From positions 3,844,001 to 3,908,000 of the forward strand of contig JAPEUQ010000003.1 in the NCBI GenBank assembly GCA_027946365.1: a stretch of 64,000 nucleotides of DNA, in the 5' to 3' direction. The position numbers were made by a program, and so were the translations under genes. The notes under the pieces are model-generated. The model ran no database searches. It was not told the origin of the DNA and saw only the letters and a list, made by a program, of their open reading frames with translations. Of the stretch, positions 1 to 12,272 are shown one piece after another (position 1 is the first letter of the stretch; every line of letters begins with the position of its first letter). This DNA comes from Kalmusia sp. IMI 367209. Taxonomy: Eukaryota; Ascomycota; Dothideomycetes; Pleosporales; Didymosphaeriaceae.

Positions 1-839
1 TATCCGTGTATTTCTTTTCTAGTGATAATATCAGTGTATGGATCCCTAAAGACCCTAGTTAGGTATACTTAGTATTTTATTTTAATGTTATGTAATGAGT
101 ACTTGTTACTAATATATAAGACCTATAAAATTTTTATAATATGCGGGGTGTTTTATATTTACTTAGGAATTATCTTTCTTATTAGATTCTTCTTCTATTA
201 CTATATTATATTCCTGGATCGGGATCTAATATTTTACTAGAATTTAAGACGTATATACTTTATTGACCTATTTAACTTCTCTGGCTACGCTATATTATTC
301 TAAGTTATTAAGGGATTTATCTACTAGATTTTATTTCGTTCTACCCATCTCTAGAAATCCGTGAACTTGGTGTTTCTAGGGTACTTAATTTTCTATTCCT
401 TATATACCTTATGGATGTTCTATTCTAGTGAGGCTCATTTAAAGAATTTCCATTTTTAATTATTTTCTAGAATGACTATAAACCTTAGGGTTAAGCTATC
501 TACTATACTAGTCTAGTAGGCTAGAAGTATTCTACTCCTCTAATTTAAATATTCTTTATAGGGTGTTGTTTCCTTTTTAAGCGATTAGGATAAGTATAAC
601 TTATCTTCTTTTAATTCTTCTTTTAACTCACTTATTTCCTTAAAGTTAGATAGGTTGTTAGGAATTTAGGCGTCTTATTCTTTTCTATTTATAGCAAGAC
701 GTTCTTTAGTCTATTTTAATTAGTATCCTATAACCTCTTTTATACTTTTATGGGCGTTACAGTCGTCCTTAAATACTTAGCCTAATAGATTACCTTATAT
801 TCTAATTTTTAGCTAATTAGTCCTTAAATTTCTTTTAAT

Positions 840-1760
840 TTCTTTCTTCTAGACTTTTGCCGTTGGTGTTTCTTTTATTAGGTAGTTTTTAACTATATGG
901 CCTTTCTTTCCACATCCAAAATATACTCCTTCTTTCCTTAACTAATCCTTTTATAAATCTATCTTTTTATTATTCTAAGGCTTTCTACCTTCCTTATTAG
1001 TATTAAGGATTATTAGATCTTCTACGTTGGAGTTGAGTTTAGATCTTTCTTTACCCCTAGCTATTTTCTTATTAGTTATTCTACTTCTAGAGGTATAATT
1101 TATTATCTACTTAGATAGCTTATTAGATTATTATAGGGAATGTCGTGGGTTTTTCTATATAGATTATCTTATAACGGATATCCCACTTTAGGCCTTTATA
1201 GAACCTAGTTATTAAGGCTTATTCTCCCTAGTTTAATACTGAAGTGGCCAACTATTTAAATATAAATATATATACTACCACTATCTTAATTTAATATAGT
1301 TATAATAATCTTTATTTTATTATTTATTTAGCGTCTATATTACTAAAGGTCCTATAGAGTTTCCATTTAAAGTATTTATAATTTTAAAATATTAGATTAG
1401 TCTCCGTTTTTCTTCCGCTTTCCATATTTATGCGAAAATCTATCAGGAATCTATTAAACTAATTTATAGCTTATCCTATAAAATAGGTAGCTATATAAGC
1501 CACCTTTACTTCTTTAGTCTCTAGGAAGTCGCGGTTCAAATCCAAGTATAGAGATATTAAGGTAAGGAACCCTTTTAGCTTACTTTGGGTTCCGTTAAAT
1601 TTCTTAGATTCTATTAGTTTAAGGGGCGGTTTTAGAGTTATATTTTAATCTTATCTAGTTATTATTTTATTTCTCCTCCTCCTTTCCTTTCTTCTTCTTT
1701 TCCTTAAGCTACTAATAGAGCTTTAATCTATTTAACTATCTCGTTATAGGCTTTTTTTAT
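840..1760 (-). mobile_element. decayed gypsy/Tf1-type retrotransposon Gag (5' part)
   Basis: Reading the minus strand from about 1650 gives a run resembling chromovirus/Tf1 Gag: a Phe-Asn-Gly-Thr box, then LKGFLTLISLYLDLN, then VKVAYIATYFIG, and further on an ALITRFYKGLKWDIR-like stretch, all interrupted by stops. Towards the C-terminal end, at about 891-923, a CCHC zinc-knuckle remnant reads YFGCGKKGHIVKNY, with the first and last Cys mutated to Tyr. Protease and polymerase should follow at lower coordinates, but I could not confirm them. No LTR pair could be delimited. The element is non-functional. Confidence 0.75.
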
Positions 1761-2157
1761 TTCTTACTTTCCTCTCTAAGATGATTAATTTATATTTTCA
1801 TCTAAGTATATTCCGTATCATCTATAGGTGTCACCTTAAGTAATCCTGACGGAGTGGTAGATGCTATTATTAGTAGAGATACAACCTAACGTATTTATAG
1901 TAGGTCCTTAAGATATAATCGTTAAAGTGTAATAGAGTAATTATAAGGCTATCTTAAAGGGGTTAAGTGGGAAATGAGGATATATAGGGTTGTATAGTTA
2001 TAAGGGGTGAACGTCAATTAACTACTATAAGTATTAATTACTAATAAGGTTAATGGTAGTCTTTCATGAGGAACTACTTATAAGAGAACTTAATGGATTA
2101 ACAATGAGGGTTATTAGTAGTCACCTATCATCTCTATATACTACTATCTGAGGTTGG

Positions 2158-2228
2158 CTCTGTGGGCTCTATGGATAGAGCCTACAGAGTTGGTTTCAAT
2201 GGGCTCTATAGATAGAATCTATAGAGTC
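2158..2228. repeat. two adjacent imperfect hairpins
   Basis: Arms 2158-2171 and 2176-2189 are complementary with one mismatch around a four-base loop. A second hairpin follows, with arms 2203-2213 and 2217-2227 and one mismatch. Both share the core GGGCTCTATRGATAGA, so they look like diverged copies. Each mismatch is a transition of the kind RIP makes. They may be terminal inverted repeats of a DNA transposon; the mariner relic starts about 250 bp downstream. Confidence 0.5.
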
Positions 2229-2479
2229 ATTATATGATTACATCATGTGTTTATATTATACTTAGCATCACTTCCGTGATTATAATACCAGTCCTCCTAA
2301 TCCCATTAATCATCACTACTAACGCTGTCATTGTCGTAATTCTATTGCGGCGTAGTAGCCGTAACAGAGATAAGTTACTTATTAAAATTTTTCTATTTTT
2401 TGAAAAAATTATATATATATATTTAATTATTTTATATTTTTATTTTATAATATTATTATATATACTAATATCTATATAG

Positions 2480-2815
2480 GATGGAGTTTTCAACAAGATA
2501 ACTCTAGAATTCATAAAGCTAGACCTATTTTAGCTTGGTTTAAAAGGAATAAAATTAAGCTTTTCCTCACCCACCCTATAGTCCTGATTTAGCTCTATTG
2601 AAAATATATGGAGCTTACTTAAAAATGGTTTAAATAAAGACCTAGGGCCTCTCTAGGAGAAGGAAATAGTCCTAAAGCTATAGAAGCATTTATAGAGACT
2701 ATAAAGAAGAATGGGATTTAATTCCTCAAAAAAGTATAGATAATTATATATTATCTATACCTAAGCGTTGGGAGGCTTGTAAAGAAGCTGAGGATGGTAT
2801 ATAAAATATTAATAA
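2480..2815 (+). mobile_element. decayed Tc1/mariner transposase (C-terminal part)
   Basis: A broken reading shows the second catalytic Asp in a QQDNSRIHKA box, then, after frame changes, PPYSPDLA and IENIW, which carry the family Pro-Asp-Leu box and the third acidic residue (DDE). It ends with SIPKRWEACKEAEDG, matching the Met-Pro-Arg-Arg box near the transposase C-terminus. Stops and frame changes make it a dead relic. The N-terminal half was not recognised upstream. Confidence 0.8.
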
Positions 2816-3235
2816 TATATTTATTATTATTTAATTTTAAAAAACTAAAAATTTTAATTTTCTTTTTAAATAATAATTTAGTGAAATAACCTATAATAAA
2901 ATTTAATATATAAATAGAGCTCTAGGTACTCTATAGTATATATCAAAATAAAAATTTTTAATACATTAATAAAAAGTTATAGATCCTTAAAGTTTTACTT
3001 TTTTATTCTCTATAAATACTATACTAGTACTTTTCTCCCTTACTTACTAAGTAATATTTAGACCCCTATAAGTAATCTTTTATACTTTCTCTATAAATAG
3101 AACTAAATTTTATATTTATAGCTTATATAATGAGTGAGTTATAGTCTTTTAAAAAAGATTAAAAAAAGTATTACTCTTTTTTCGTGTCACCCCACTGTAC
3201 CATTTTTTGCATATGTATATGATAAACGAATAACA

Positions 3236-5417
3236 TCAACTATACGCCCCTGGTGCCCAACTCCTCCGACTCTCCGCATGATCCCTTCCCTGGAAGAAGA
3301 TGTCCACCTGGTTCGGCTCTCCATCCTTGCCCTCCCGGTAGTCATACCGTATTCTCTTCCACAGCAATTTCGGATGATTCTTAATCTCGTCTCCGCTCAA
3401 ATTCATGCCCGTCTTGCCCGGTATCCGATCCATCACCGGCTTCAACAGCATCGCCATGCTCAGGAAACTCTCGTCGCGCACGACCGACTTGTTGCCAAAG
3501 AGCAGGAGGCAGAACAACGCAGCAAGTTGGATAGAGCATATGCCACCCAACAGCCCGAGAATGTACGGCCAGTCGACGTTGAGCTGCTGACCCTGCACAG
3601 GCTGTGAATTCTGGTTTGCGACTTCGTACCGGATGCCGTGGTCGTCGAAAGCGGCGATGGCGCCGATCGTGTATCGCGATAATAAACCCGCAACATCTTT
3701 GGTGTCCACAATCTTATTCGGACTCCACTTACTGCCCCGCAGATAACTCCTCAGCTGCCGGTCGCTCCAGTCCGCTTCAAACCAGCCCGTCCATGCGATC
3801 GAGCCTGCTGCTATCCGTGCGAACTGGTCGTTGCCGTAGATGTGCTTTTTGTCCTCGTCTGACAGGTTCGTGAATTCTGGCGAGTCTCCGTTGACTTTTG
3901 AGACGGTGGAGTTACAGCGGAAGAGGGACGAGGCTTTGATGGTAACGTTGTCGTTCGTTTTCTCTTGATACACGGTGAAGTTCGTGCAGCGGGGACCGCA
4001 GCCTTCGTACGTGGAGCCGATCCAGTTGAGGCAGCCGCCGCCCGTGTAGTCGGGGAGCCAGTAGTAGTCCCAGTCTTTGCCTGGTTCCTATGCCACTGTT
4101 AGACTACGCAAAATACCGAGTAACATGGGGAAAAGGACATACCTTGCCTTCGATGTATATGAAACCGTCACTATTGTACTTCGGTTTATCCTTAATTTCG
4201 AGCTGCTGGCACGACGCACTCGCCTGTATACTTCTCGATGAGACAACGTAGTTCTCAAACTGCTGGCTCGGATTTCGGTTGTAGAAGCGGTATTCATAGA
4301 ACCCTCCACTTTCGTCATGGTATACTGGTGTGCCTGCAAGACTGGAAAGGTCCGTCTGCGAGGTCTCGTTCAGCGGGAACTCCGGGTAAACGATAGCCTC
4401 CATGCCCGCAATCCAAGCTGCCTCCATACTTGTAATGTTTGGCCACCACTTCACATCTCCGGCATTGGAGCTCCACTTATCTAGGCTTGCAACCGTCACA
4501 TTGCCGTGCGTCATGAGCGGGACTGCATCAGAAGGATCTACAGGCCAGAAGAGAGATAAGGCGGCGACGAGGACTTGAGCGGCGATGTTGATCAAGATCC
4601 AGAGCGCACAAGCCGCCCACGTGAGCTTCGTGCCGTCGTCGCGAGCCTCCCTAAACCACGGCAATTTTCGAAGAAGCTTGAACCTCCGGATCCCCGGTAA
4701 TGAAATAATCATTAGTTTTGCGACTTTCGTAAGCGTCTCCAGTCCGAGGATCAGATCGAACACCTCGAGACTGACATATCGCCTAGTCAGTAAATACCAC
4801 CTCAGAATCACCGCGTACCTCTTCAACGAGGAAGCAAGATTCAGACCCAATCCAAGGGACAGCCCGAGCATGATGGCGTTGAAGTACCGCACTTGGACCT
4901 TGCTCAAGATGATCGGTTTGCCGAAGCCTTCGTATGACTTAAGAACCATCCCGATTAGAACGCTGAAGCCGAGCGTGACGAGGAAGCGGTATGCGCCCGT
5001 TTTAAACAAGAACTTGCGCGATTCGTGGTGGTCGTAGTGCTTTGCTGTAGATAACAAAGATCGCGTGTCACTGTCGAAGGTAGATCCATAACCTCCAGCG
5101 CCAAGGTAGCCATAGTCATTTTTGGTCATGCCGGGAGAATCATCATAGCCTGTGTGTAGTGGTTCATCCGGCTCGTGATAAGTGCCTTCTAAGTGTTGCA
5201 GCGCGATATCCGCATCCTCAGTGCGAATTTCAGGAGGGTCGTACGGTCTTTCGAACGCTGTTGTTGCTGCGCTCGGCGGCGAGGATGGCCTCGGAGATCC
5301 AGAGAATGGACTTGGTGGACTTGACGACCTTCTCGCTCCCTCCTCATGATTTGGCGCATTCTGTGTTCTGTCGTCGAGGTTTGCGTTGCTGTCTTTTCTT
5401 GATAGGGCAGAATCCAT
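3236..5417 (-). CDS. fungal multi-pass membrane protein of unknown function
   Basis: Two exons, 5417-4143 and 4087-3236, joined over a 55-bp GT-AG intron (708 aa). The start is the ATG at 5417, before a Ser/Pro/Asp-rich cytosolic tail of about 130 residues. Several hydrophobic helices follow: around AYRFLVTLGFSVLIGMVL, a glycine-rich helix containing IMLGLSLGLGLNLASSL, one with the sequence ILINIAAQVLVAALSLF, and a last one near the C-terminus (YILGLLGGICSIQLAALF). Between the last two lies a large segment with possible N-glycosylation sites and paired cysteines, probably extracellular or lumenal. The architecture is common in uncharacterised Pezizomycotina membrane proteins; I can assign no function. 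The 3' end abuts the AT-rich repeat block, which could put it under RIP leakage or silencing. Confidence 0.8.
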
Positions 5418-7303
5418 GGTCGCAACCTTTAGCGAGATCGCCGAGTGGGGGAAGCTGGGAGTGCCTGAGGACGACAGCAGGCAGGGCCAAATATCTTTTG
5501 AACCCTTATTTCCTAGGGTTCCATACCAGATTACACCGATACAGGAGCAGGTGCAGGCGTATAAGTTGCCTGGAGGGGCGTCTTGCTACAGATGTAGACG
5601 CAGGAGGCGTTGCGAAGCGTTGCTCCCGGTGGCAAGCCAGTTGGGGTCCAAAAGACGCTGTGTTAAGTCAAAGCGCCGAACACAGCGCAACCTCAACAAT
5701 TACGCGTCGTGATCCCAATCTAGCAAAAAAGCGAATGGTTTCGCAAGGCGAAAGCTCTGAGTCAAGTTAGAAATAAGACTGTGATGACAAAAAATTCAGT
5801 GCTGATGATGGTCAACAAGAAGAAGGCAAACGATGCACACGAAACGTGAAACCGTCAACTACACAATGGCGGGCCTAAACTTCGATGATCACCACCCGTG
5901 AGCTCCCCTTCGCTTTCGTTTATCATCGAATGTGCTAAACATATCTCAAGATGGCGCAAACACCTCATCCTCCTTAATCTCCATGGCGGAGCACTCACTC
6001 TAAGGCGTTCTCGACATCATACAATTCGTCCAGAGGGCCTAGCGTTGGAAGGTCACTAAACCGCCTATAGCTTAGCTGGTGGGTCATCTGGGGGCCAAAA
6101 AAGCACTTTGAGGCTCCCGCCTCGCCGTCCTCGGGGAAACAAAAGCGCCGAGTCGATGCATAGTTGCAGAAGCAGGAAGGCATGTAAAGGATGCGGCTCT
6201 GCTGTGTTGATTGACATCGACCGTGTACGCTCCGCGAGTAAGCGTCTTGGTTGGCTATAACCTTCTGGTGTATAAGTTCGCGAGGCGTCAATCTGCTTGT
6301 CGCCCGAAAAGTAAGCGGGCGAATGAGACGGAATAGAAGGCGGTCATGTCGTTCGAACAAGCTCAGCAGGATTTGGAAAGTTGTCAGCGATCTGATCTTT
6401 ATTAAGAACCCTATCAAAATACCATCGCGCCCGTGAACGGAATGCGATGCGTGCGATGATTTCCGTGCTGTTCAGGTCTGGCGAAAAGCCGCGAGGGCAT
6501 GGCGAGAGGGGAAATTGATGCGCCAAGCCCAATCTATTTTTCAGTCCCACTTTTCCGTCAACTTCTTTTTTGTGTCTTTGGCTGTCGCATATTTCTATGA
6601 TTGGTCTCGTAGACACCATCTCGTCAGTCTACTACTAGAAGTAGGTTTTACGAACGCCCCCATGAGCCCTTTACCCACACAGAAATGGATCAAGAGCAGT
6701 GCACGCACGCCCCGATTTCTCACGAAAGCTGCAAGATCTAGCTGATTCGCCGGACAGTATGAACTGTGACACCTTCCATCGTTTAGGACCATCATGTGCC
6801 AGATAACGTTCTGCTCGTTGAACCCAGAGATTCGGAGAGGCAGATTCCAGAAGCTGGAAATACCAGGGACTGTTCGTAAAAATGCAGCCTTGTCACACCA
6901 ATTAACACTCCCGTCAATAACACCACATTGACACCCCGCTTTGAACATCCATTCATGAATTTGCCGCTTGTTGAATAAGCAATAATGGTGTGGCGCATCA
7001 TAAAAAAACAAACATGCCCTATGCATTGTTCCAGTCTCAATCGAGATAATTCTGCATGGCTATCACCGTCGTACAAACGATTAGTGGAGCTGAGTCTTTG
7101 CCTCAAGAGGAATCCAACCTCAGGGTATACTTTGTGCTGCGTGTGGATGCATCTTGCTCTCTTCCCAGCCTTAAGTCTTGCAAGGCTGCCCCCCTCTTTA
7201 CTCTTCATCCAGTCCATATTTACAGTTTTGCTTGCGTCTACTTTGCACTGTTGAGCTGCATTGAATACGTCCCTTGAAAAAGTTGTCCTTTCATTGTCCA
7301 ACC
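5418..7303. other. intergenic, no recognised gene
   Basis: This lies between two divergent genes, the membrane protein (minus) and the P450 (plus). Open frames such as 5995-6417 and 6595-7301 on the minus strand exist, but they overlap each other, show no family resemblance and have no clear intron structure. The 200 bases after 5418 are likely promoter and 5' leader of the membrane protein gene. Confidence 0.5.
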
Positions 7304-9092
7304 ATGGTTGTTATAGCTATTATTGGTGGGCTCGTCGCTGCGTACTTCCTGTACGCGATGTGGCGAGTCGTGTACAACATGTACTTCCATCCGTTGGCCA
7401 AATTTCCTGGCCCGTGGTGGGCCGGCGCTACATCGTACGGAGAAGCCTACTTCGATATGGTCAAAGGCGGTCGGTTCTTTGCAGAGGTCGAAGCTATGCA
7501 TGCGCGCTACGGTAGGTATGAAGGTCGACGGAAGAGCCCCTTGTTGACTACTGTAGGACCGATTGTAAGAGTCACGCCCACCGAGCTATCGATACGCGAC
7601 GCCGAGTTCTACGAGCATATATACGGTGGTGTTAGTGAGTAGCTCTAGGAAAGCATACCAACTTTCAAGGACTGACTAGTGTTTGTGACGGGAAGGTGCT
7701 CGTCGTGACATTGACCCAACCTTTGCAAGGCTGTCGACGGCTCCTACTTCCGTGATTTCCACTGTAAAGCATGATCATCATCGAGTCCGACGAGCGCCAC
7801 TTCTCAATTTCTTCTCAAAACAAGCCGTCATCAGACTAGAGCCTTTCATCTGGTCTAGAGTGACTCTGCTTGTCGACAAGCTCAAGCATGCGCAGAAGAC
7901 TGAAACCGTGATCAACGCTATAGATGCATATGGAGCCCTGACTACGGACGTTATCAGCTACTATGCCTACGGCGAGAGCTTCGATTACCTCGGGAAAGAT
8001 ACCAACCTTGAGTTTAAGAATGACTTCCTTCACGCAATCAGTGGTCTGTGTTTCGTTTCCCCTCTCATGCTACACTTCCCGCTCATAGCAGATACCATGA
8101 AACGTTTGCCAGACTGGTTCCTCCAGGCCACAAGCCCCGGGATCATGTGCATCAATAACCTTCGTCGGTGGTGTGCTGATAATGGTAAGAAAGCTCTACA
8201 AGAGGCCCGGCCCGAAGCAAAGGACCGCGCGCAGGGAAACACGGTACGATTTTCCAAGCTTTACTGGGTCCTGCCATGCCACCGGAGGAAAAGACACTGG
8301 AACGGATGACGGATGAGGGTTTCATTATCATCGGTGCGGGCCTTGAGACGACGTCCCGCTTTTTGACAAACATCACCTGTCACCTTCTTCTTAACCCAGA
8401 TATTGTATCGAAGCTCCAGGCTGAGTTGAAAGTGGCCATGCCTGCGCCGGACGCATGTCCACCTTGCAGTGTCCTCGAGAACCTTCCATATCTGGTATGT
8501 GTCGTCATTCTAGTACTACGTTTGTAGCCTAACTCTCTAGTCTGGTGTCGTCAATGAGGGACTCCGATGCGAGACTTTCCTAGTAACCCGATTTGCGAGG
8601 ACAATTGTAGAGCCTCTTCCGTACAAGGACTTCGTCATCCCCGCTGGTGTGAGTAACCTTGGAACTTGCTTGATCGTAGGTTAATGTGAGACAAAGACCA
8701 GCATCGGCTGCGCGCCGTATCTTCAAAACAACAATGCTGAAGTCTTCCCTGAGCCTGAAAAGTTTAGGCCTGAGCGCTGGATCGAGGCACGCGAACGAGG
8801 CGAGAATCTGACTAAGTATCTGGGTACGTTTGTGAAAGGTGGTCGAATGTGCATCGGTATCAAGTAAGTTTTCTTACCTCAAGCTATCGCCATCACATTC
8901 CATTACTTACCGGTATAAAGCCTTGCGTACACCGAGCTGTACCTTACCGTCGCTGCAATTTTCCGCAACTTCGACATGGAGCTTGTTGACTCTGGATTGG
9001 AGAATATCCTCACGTACCGCGGGTATACTTTCGGATTCACCAAGAATCTCGACTTTGGTATCAAAGTCAAAATCACAAAGGTCCTGGCGTAG
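7304..9092 (+). pseudogene. cytochrome P450 with a single frameshift
   Basis: Exons by eye: 7304-7511, 7557-7634, 7696-8494, 8541-8648, 8697-8863, 8921-9092, all with GT-AG introns. The ATG at 7304 sits in CCAACCATGG and starts an N-terminal membrane anchor (IAIIGGLVAAYFLYAMW) followed by the proline hinge FPGPWW. Downstream are the C-helix HRVRR, I-helix AGLETTS, K-helix EGLR, the PERW box (FRPERW) and the haem-binding loop FVKGGRMCIG with its Cys ligand. About 509 aa once the frame is restored, a normal class II microsomal size. Near 8241-8248 the frame jumps before TIFQALL, equivalent to two extra bases or one missing, with no usable splice sites. All hallmark residues survive, so a recent lesion or an assembly error is likelier than an old pseudogene. 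The substrate is unknown. Confidence 0.85.
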
Positions 9093-10434
9093 TATTGGAA
9101 ACCTGCTGATGCTGTCGTATGTTTTGTTCTCTCGCCTGTGCGATGCTGGTATAATGCCGTTACAGTCCTCAAACTGTCAAGGATGACTCCGATCTTTTGT
9201 TATAGCGACGTCGTTCTCTGAGCTCGAGATTCCATTCATATAGGCAATGTGCTGTTTTACACTAAATTGTCTCGTTCCATCTCGATTGTTAGTGTCTTGT
9301 TCTTCGCTCGTTAATCCATTTGGATTTTAAAAGACATCCCGTGATTTATATGTTTGTTGACGGCAATGCGTAGTGAACTTTCATCTGTAGTGAAATCGGT
9401 TCCGTTATCCCGTGAAGTCTTAGTCGTATTGCCACGGATTGGAACTAGGGTGTCCTCAAAGATCCCTTAGGTTCCAGGTGGGACTCGCAGCTTAGCGAGT
9501 GGAGCAAGAGCTGACGTGGTTGGAGGTATGATAGGAACGATTCACGTCACGGGGGTCATTTAGCAGCGCATTATTAGGAGTAGTCATTGATAGCAAGTCC
9601 AAACGTAGAGGGCGATATGTAAGTTGGAAAGCCAACATAGATGAAGACGAAGGAGAAGAAGAGGGGCGAACGGAATGGAAGGAAAAGTAAAGAAAACCTA
9701 GCTAGCTTCTCGAACCGCCAAATTAGCAGGAGCACTTCAACAGCTACATAGCAACTCATTGCGTCCACATTTTGAGTTATTCCGAAGCCTTATCGTAGTC
9801 CGTGAACAGCTTAAACACGCATATCTAAGTCATGACTGATTTTGAACCTTTGCCCTTCGACATAAATACCTTTGGCCAATACTCTTGCATTATTGATACA
9901 CTGCAACAACACCTCAAAGCGGTATAAGAACGGTATACAAAGTAGGCGGGCAGCGCACCACTCACATTGAAATTTCCGAATCGACGTAGCTGAAGCACCA
10001 ATAACCTGTCTCCAGATGCACATCAGCCTCGTCAAAGCTAACAATGCATCTGCGACCGTTATTCTCAGCAATGCTTAGCCCCGCGCTGAGATTGCGCGCA
10101 TACGGGCTGGTGAGGAGCCGCATACCATGCAAGTGCGCGAGACAACGTAGAAGCGGGCTAATAGGAGCTAGGGACAAGTCAATGAGTGTTAAGAAGCGGA
10201 ATACGCTAATGGGAACGAGGTACGGTGGAGGCGCAGTTAATTTGAGTTCTCTTGAAGGTTCTGAATAAGCCTGATGCTAATCTACAACGCGACTCAATAT
10301 CACAGGGACTGAGCAGAATCTGCCAACCCCACGTTCCGGTTACGAGGGGTTTGATCTAAATGGCTTGCCGCATAGGTCGGAAATTCAGGTGAGCGCTTAA
10401 TTTGAGTACCAATCATTGTGAGCGAGCGATAATT
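9093..10434. other. intergenic, nothing recognised
   Basis: This lies between the convergent 3' ends of the P450 and aldo-keto reductase genes. A purine-rich stretch near 9640-9690 (GA-rich) is the only visible bias. The short open frames show no family features. Confidence 0.5.
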
Positions 10435-11521
10435 CTACTGCTTCTTGCCGTCCAAGTCAGAAAAGAAGTCATAGCCGAAGCTCGCGCTTGAATCGTTGAA
10501 GCGTAGCTTTTTGTCAATGCCATCAATCCTTGCTAAGTCTTCGGCATCTAGATTGAAGTCGCCCTCAAGGTTCTACGTCCGAGATCAGTCTTGAGCATAC
10601 CGTTCCTACATTGGAACATACCTGTTTGATCCTGCTCTCCGTCTTGGACTTCGGAATGACCGAGTGCCCCTTTGCAATGCCCCAGGCTAGCGCGACCTGT
10701 GCACCAGATTTGCCATGCTTATTGCCAATCTCCACCAATACCGGGTCATCCATCAACTTACCGATGCCCTTACCCGCATCGTAGATCTCGTTCTGATTAC
10801 CGAACGGCGAGTACTGCGTGATGTGGATGCCCTTCTCCTTGTGGAAGTTGGCAAAGCTCTGTTGCTGCAGCCACGGATGCATTTCCATCTGATGCGCCGC
10901 GGGAACTACATTAGTCTCCTTTAGCAGCCTCTCAAGCTCCTTCTTACTGAAGTTTGAGATGCCGATTGCCTTGGTCTTGCCGGATTTAAAAGTCTTCTCT
11001 AGCGCTTTGTATGTTTCCACATAGTCGATGTCGGCCGTCTTGGTTTTGCCGTTGCTGTCCTTGGGAAACATGGAGTCGCCTGGAGCGAAAGCACTAGGCC
11101 AATGCATGAGGTAGAGGTCGACGTAGTCGGTCTGCAGATCTTCGAGCGAGGCATCGAGTGCAGCTTCAACGTCATCAGGGTGATGCTTGTTATTCCATAA
11201 CTTGGTAGTTAGGAAGATCTGGTCGCGAGGAATGCCTGACTTCTTGATAGCGTTGCCAACTGCGGCCTCGGTGCCGTAGATACGTGCCGTGTCGATGTGA
11301 CGATAGCCAGCATTAAGAGCAATCGTGACAGCGGGCTCCTGCGCGTCCTTGTCCTGCCAGGTACCGAAGCCTAGCAAGGGCAATTTTGCACCGGTATTCA
11401 GTGTAGTCGTCGTGCCGTTGTGCGCCATTCTGAGATGTGTTCGGGGTTGCAATTGTGCGGTCGTCTGCGTGAGGCGTGCAGTTGCGGTGCGAAGGAAACG
11501 GGGAGCGGTCGAGGTTGGCAT
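10435..11521 (-). CDS. aldo-keto reductase, NADPH-dependent
   Basis: Exons 11521-10622 and 10572-10435, joined over a 49-bp intron (345 aa). This is a classic AKR (beta/alpha)8 barrel: GFGTW near the start, DTARIYG with the catalytic Asp and Tyr, the TTKLWN Lys, the LMHWP His, GISNFS, and the NADPH-binding IPKSKTESRI box. It probably reduces aldehydes or ketones to alcohols. About 31 residues rich in Arg, Thr and Ala precede Met32 (MAHNGTTT); they resemble a mitochondrial presequence, so two forms (mitochondrial from 11521, cytosolic from Met32) are possible. The C-terminus after the intron (NLEGDFNLDAEDLARIDGID) fits the family, which supports the splice. It converges with the P450 gene. Confidence 0.92.
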
Positions 11522-12272
11522 TGTATTTAGACGTCAATGCGGCGAGAGGGTTCGATTAGCAATGGGAAGCCGCGCATCTTTCGTGAAGTCGTCATGGCGA
11601 GATCATGACGTAGCGGACCAGCATGGCCTCGGAAGATGCGCCTTTGCGCGGGGAGGGTGGAAGTAACGCTTGACGGACCCTCATAGCATCCCGGTATAGA
11701 CGCCTGACCACTCATGATTTCCTCAGAGCCAACAGTGACATTGACGGCAAGTGTTGGGGTTGCGAACAGGATAGCTGCGTGCTGACGCGAGCTCACGTGC
11801 GTTCTCCCCTCGCGCTAGTCCTCTTTGGTATGCGTTTGGATCTGTCTTCAGATTTCTATTCATCGCTACATTGTCCAATTGGACGGCCGGGATCTTATCA
11901 ATGAAGATCATTAGACAATCTCGTATCCTGGTGTTGCTTTCTTCCTGTTGTATCCACTATTACTGAACTCCTTACCAATATAGTGCAAATCTTGAAGAAG
12001 GGTGATTATAAGACCTGCTAGCTCTTCTATCAGAGTGCCTTTTTTGTAGCATACGATATACTACCATATTGGATCAATCAAGCATGGAGTAGAGCGCTCG
12101 GCTACCAAGGCAGTTTTGGGGTTTGACCAGTCAGCCTCAGCAGGCACCTCCGCACCGCCACTCAGCCTTGCAGCCATGAACTTTGTGAGCACTGCCCCGC
12201 AGCGAGATCCATATGAGCACCTAGGTAGCGCATCGATGTGATTCTTCCCTGTTGTCCATTCTGCCTTCCAAA
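11522..12272. other. divergent promoter region
   Basis: Shared upstream region of the aldo-keto reductase (minus) and the STAND-like protein (plus). No RNA gene, repeat or further coding exon was recognised. Confidence 0.5.

Larger units (their letters stand above)
1..3130. repeat. AT-rich, RIP-like decayed transposon block
   Basis: The whole stretch is dominated by TA-rich words and has no intact ORF, in sharp contrast with the balanced composition after about 3.2 kb. Recognisable relics (a minus-strand retrotransposon Gag and a plus-strand Tc1/mariner transposase) are full of stops where Gln, Trp or Arg codons would be expected, as C-to-T (or G-to-A) repeat-induced point mutation would leave. 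No composition was computed; this is a visual judgement. Confidence 0.85.

Noticed and set aside
2234..2479. Small hydrophobic open frame in the AT-rich block
   Set aside because: Ile/Leu-rich translation is expected from AT-rich RIP-damaged DNA; it lies between transposon relics.
5995..7301. Overlapping minus-strand open frames as genes
   Set aside because: They overlap in different frames, have no family resemblance, and no consistent exons could be drawn.
8241..8260. A tiny intron explaining the P450 frame jump
   Set aside because: The only GT...AG pair there spans about 15 bases, far below a spliceable size.
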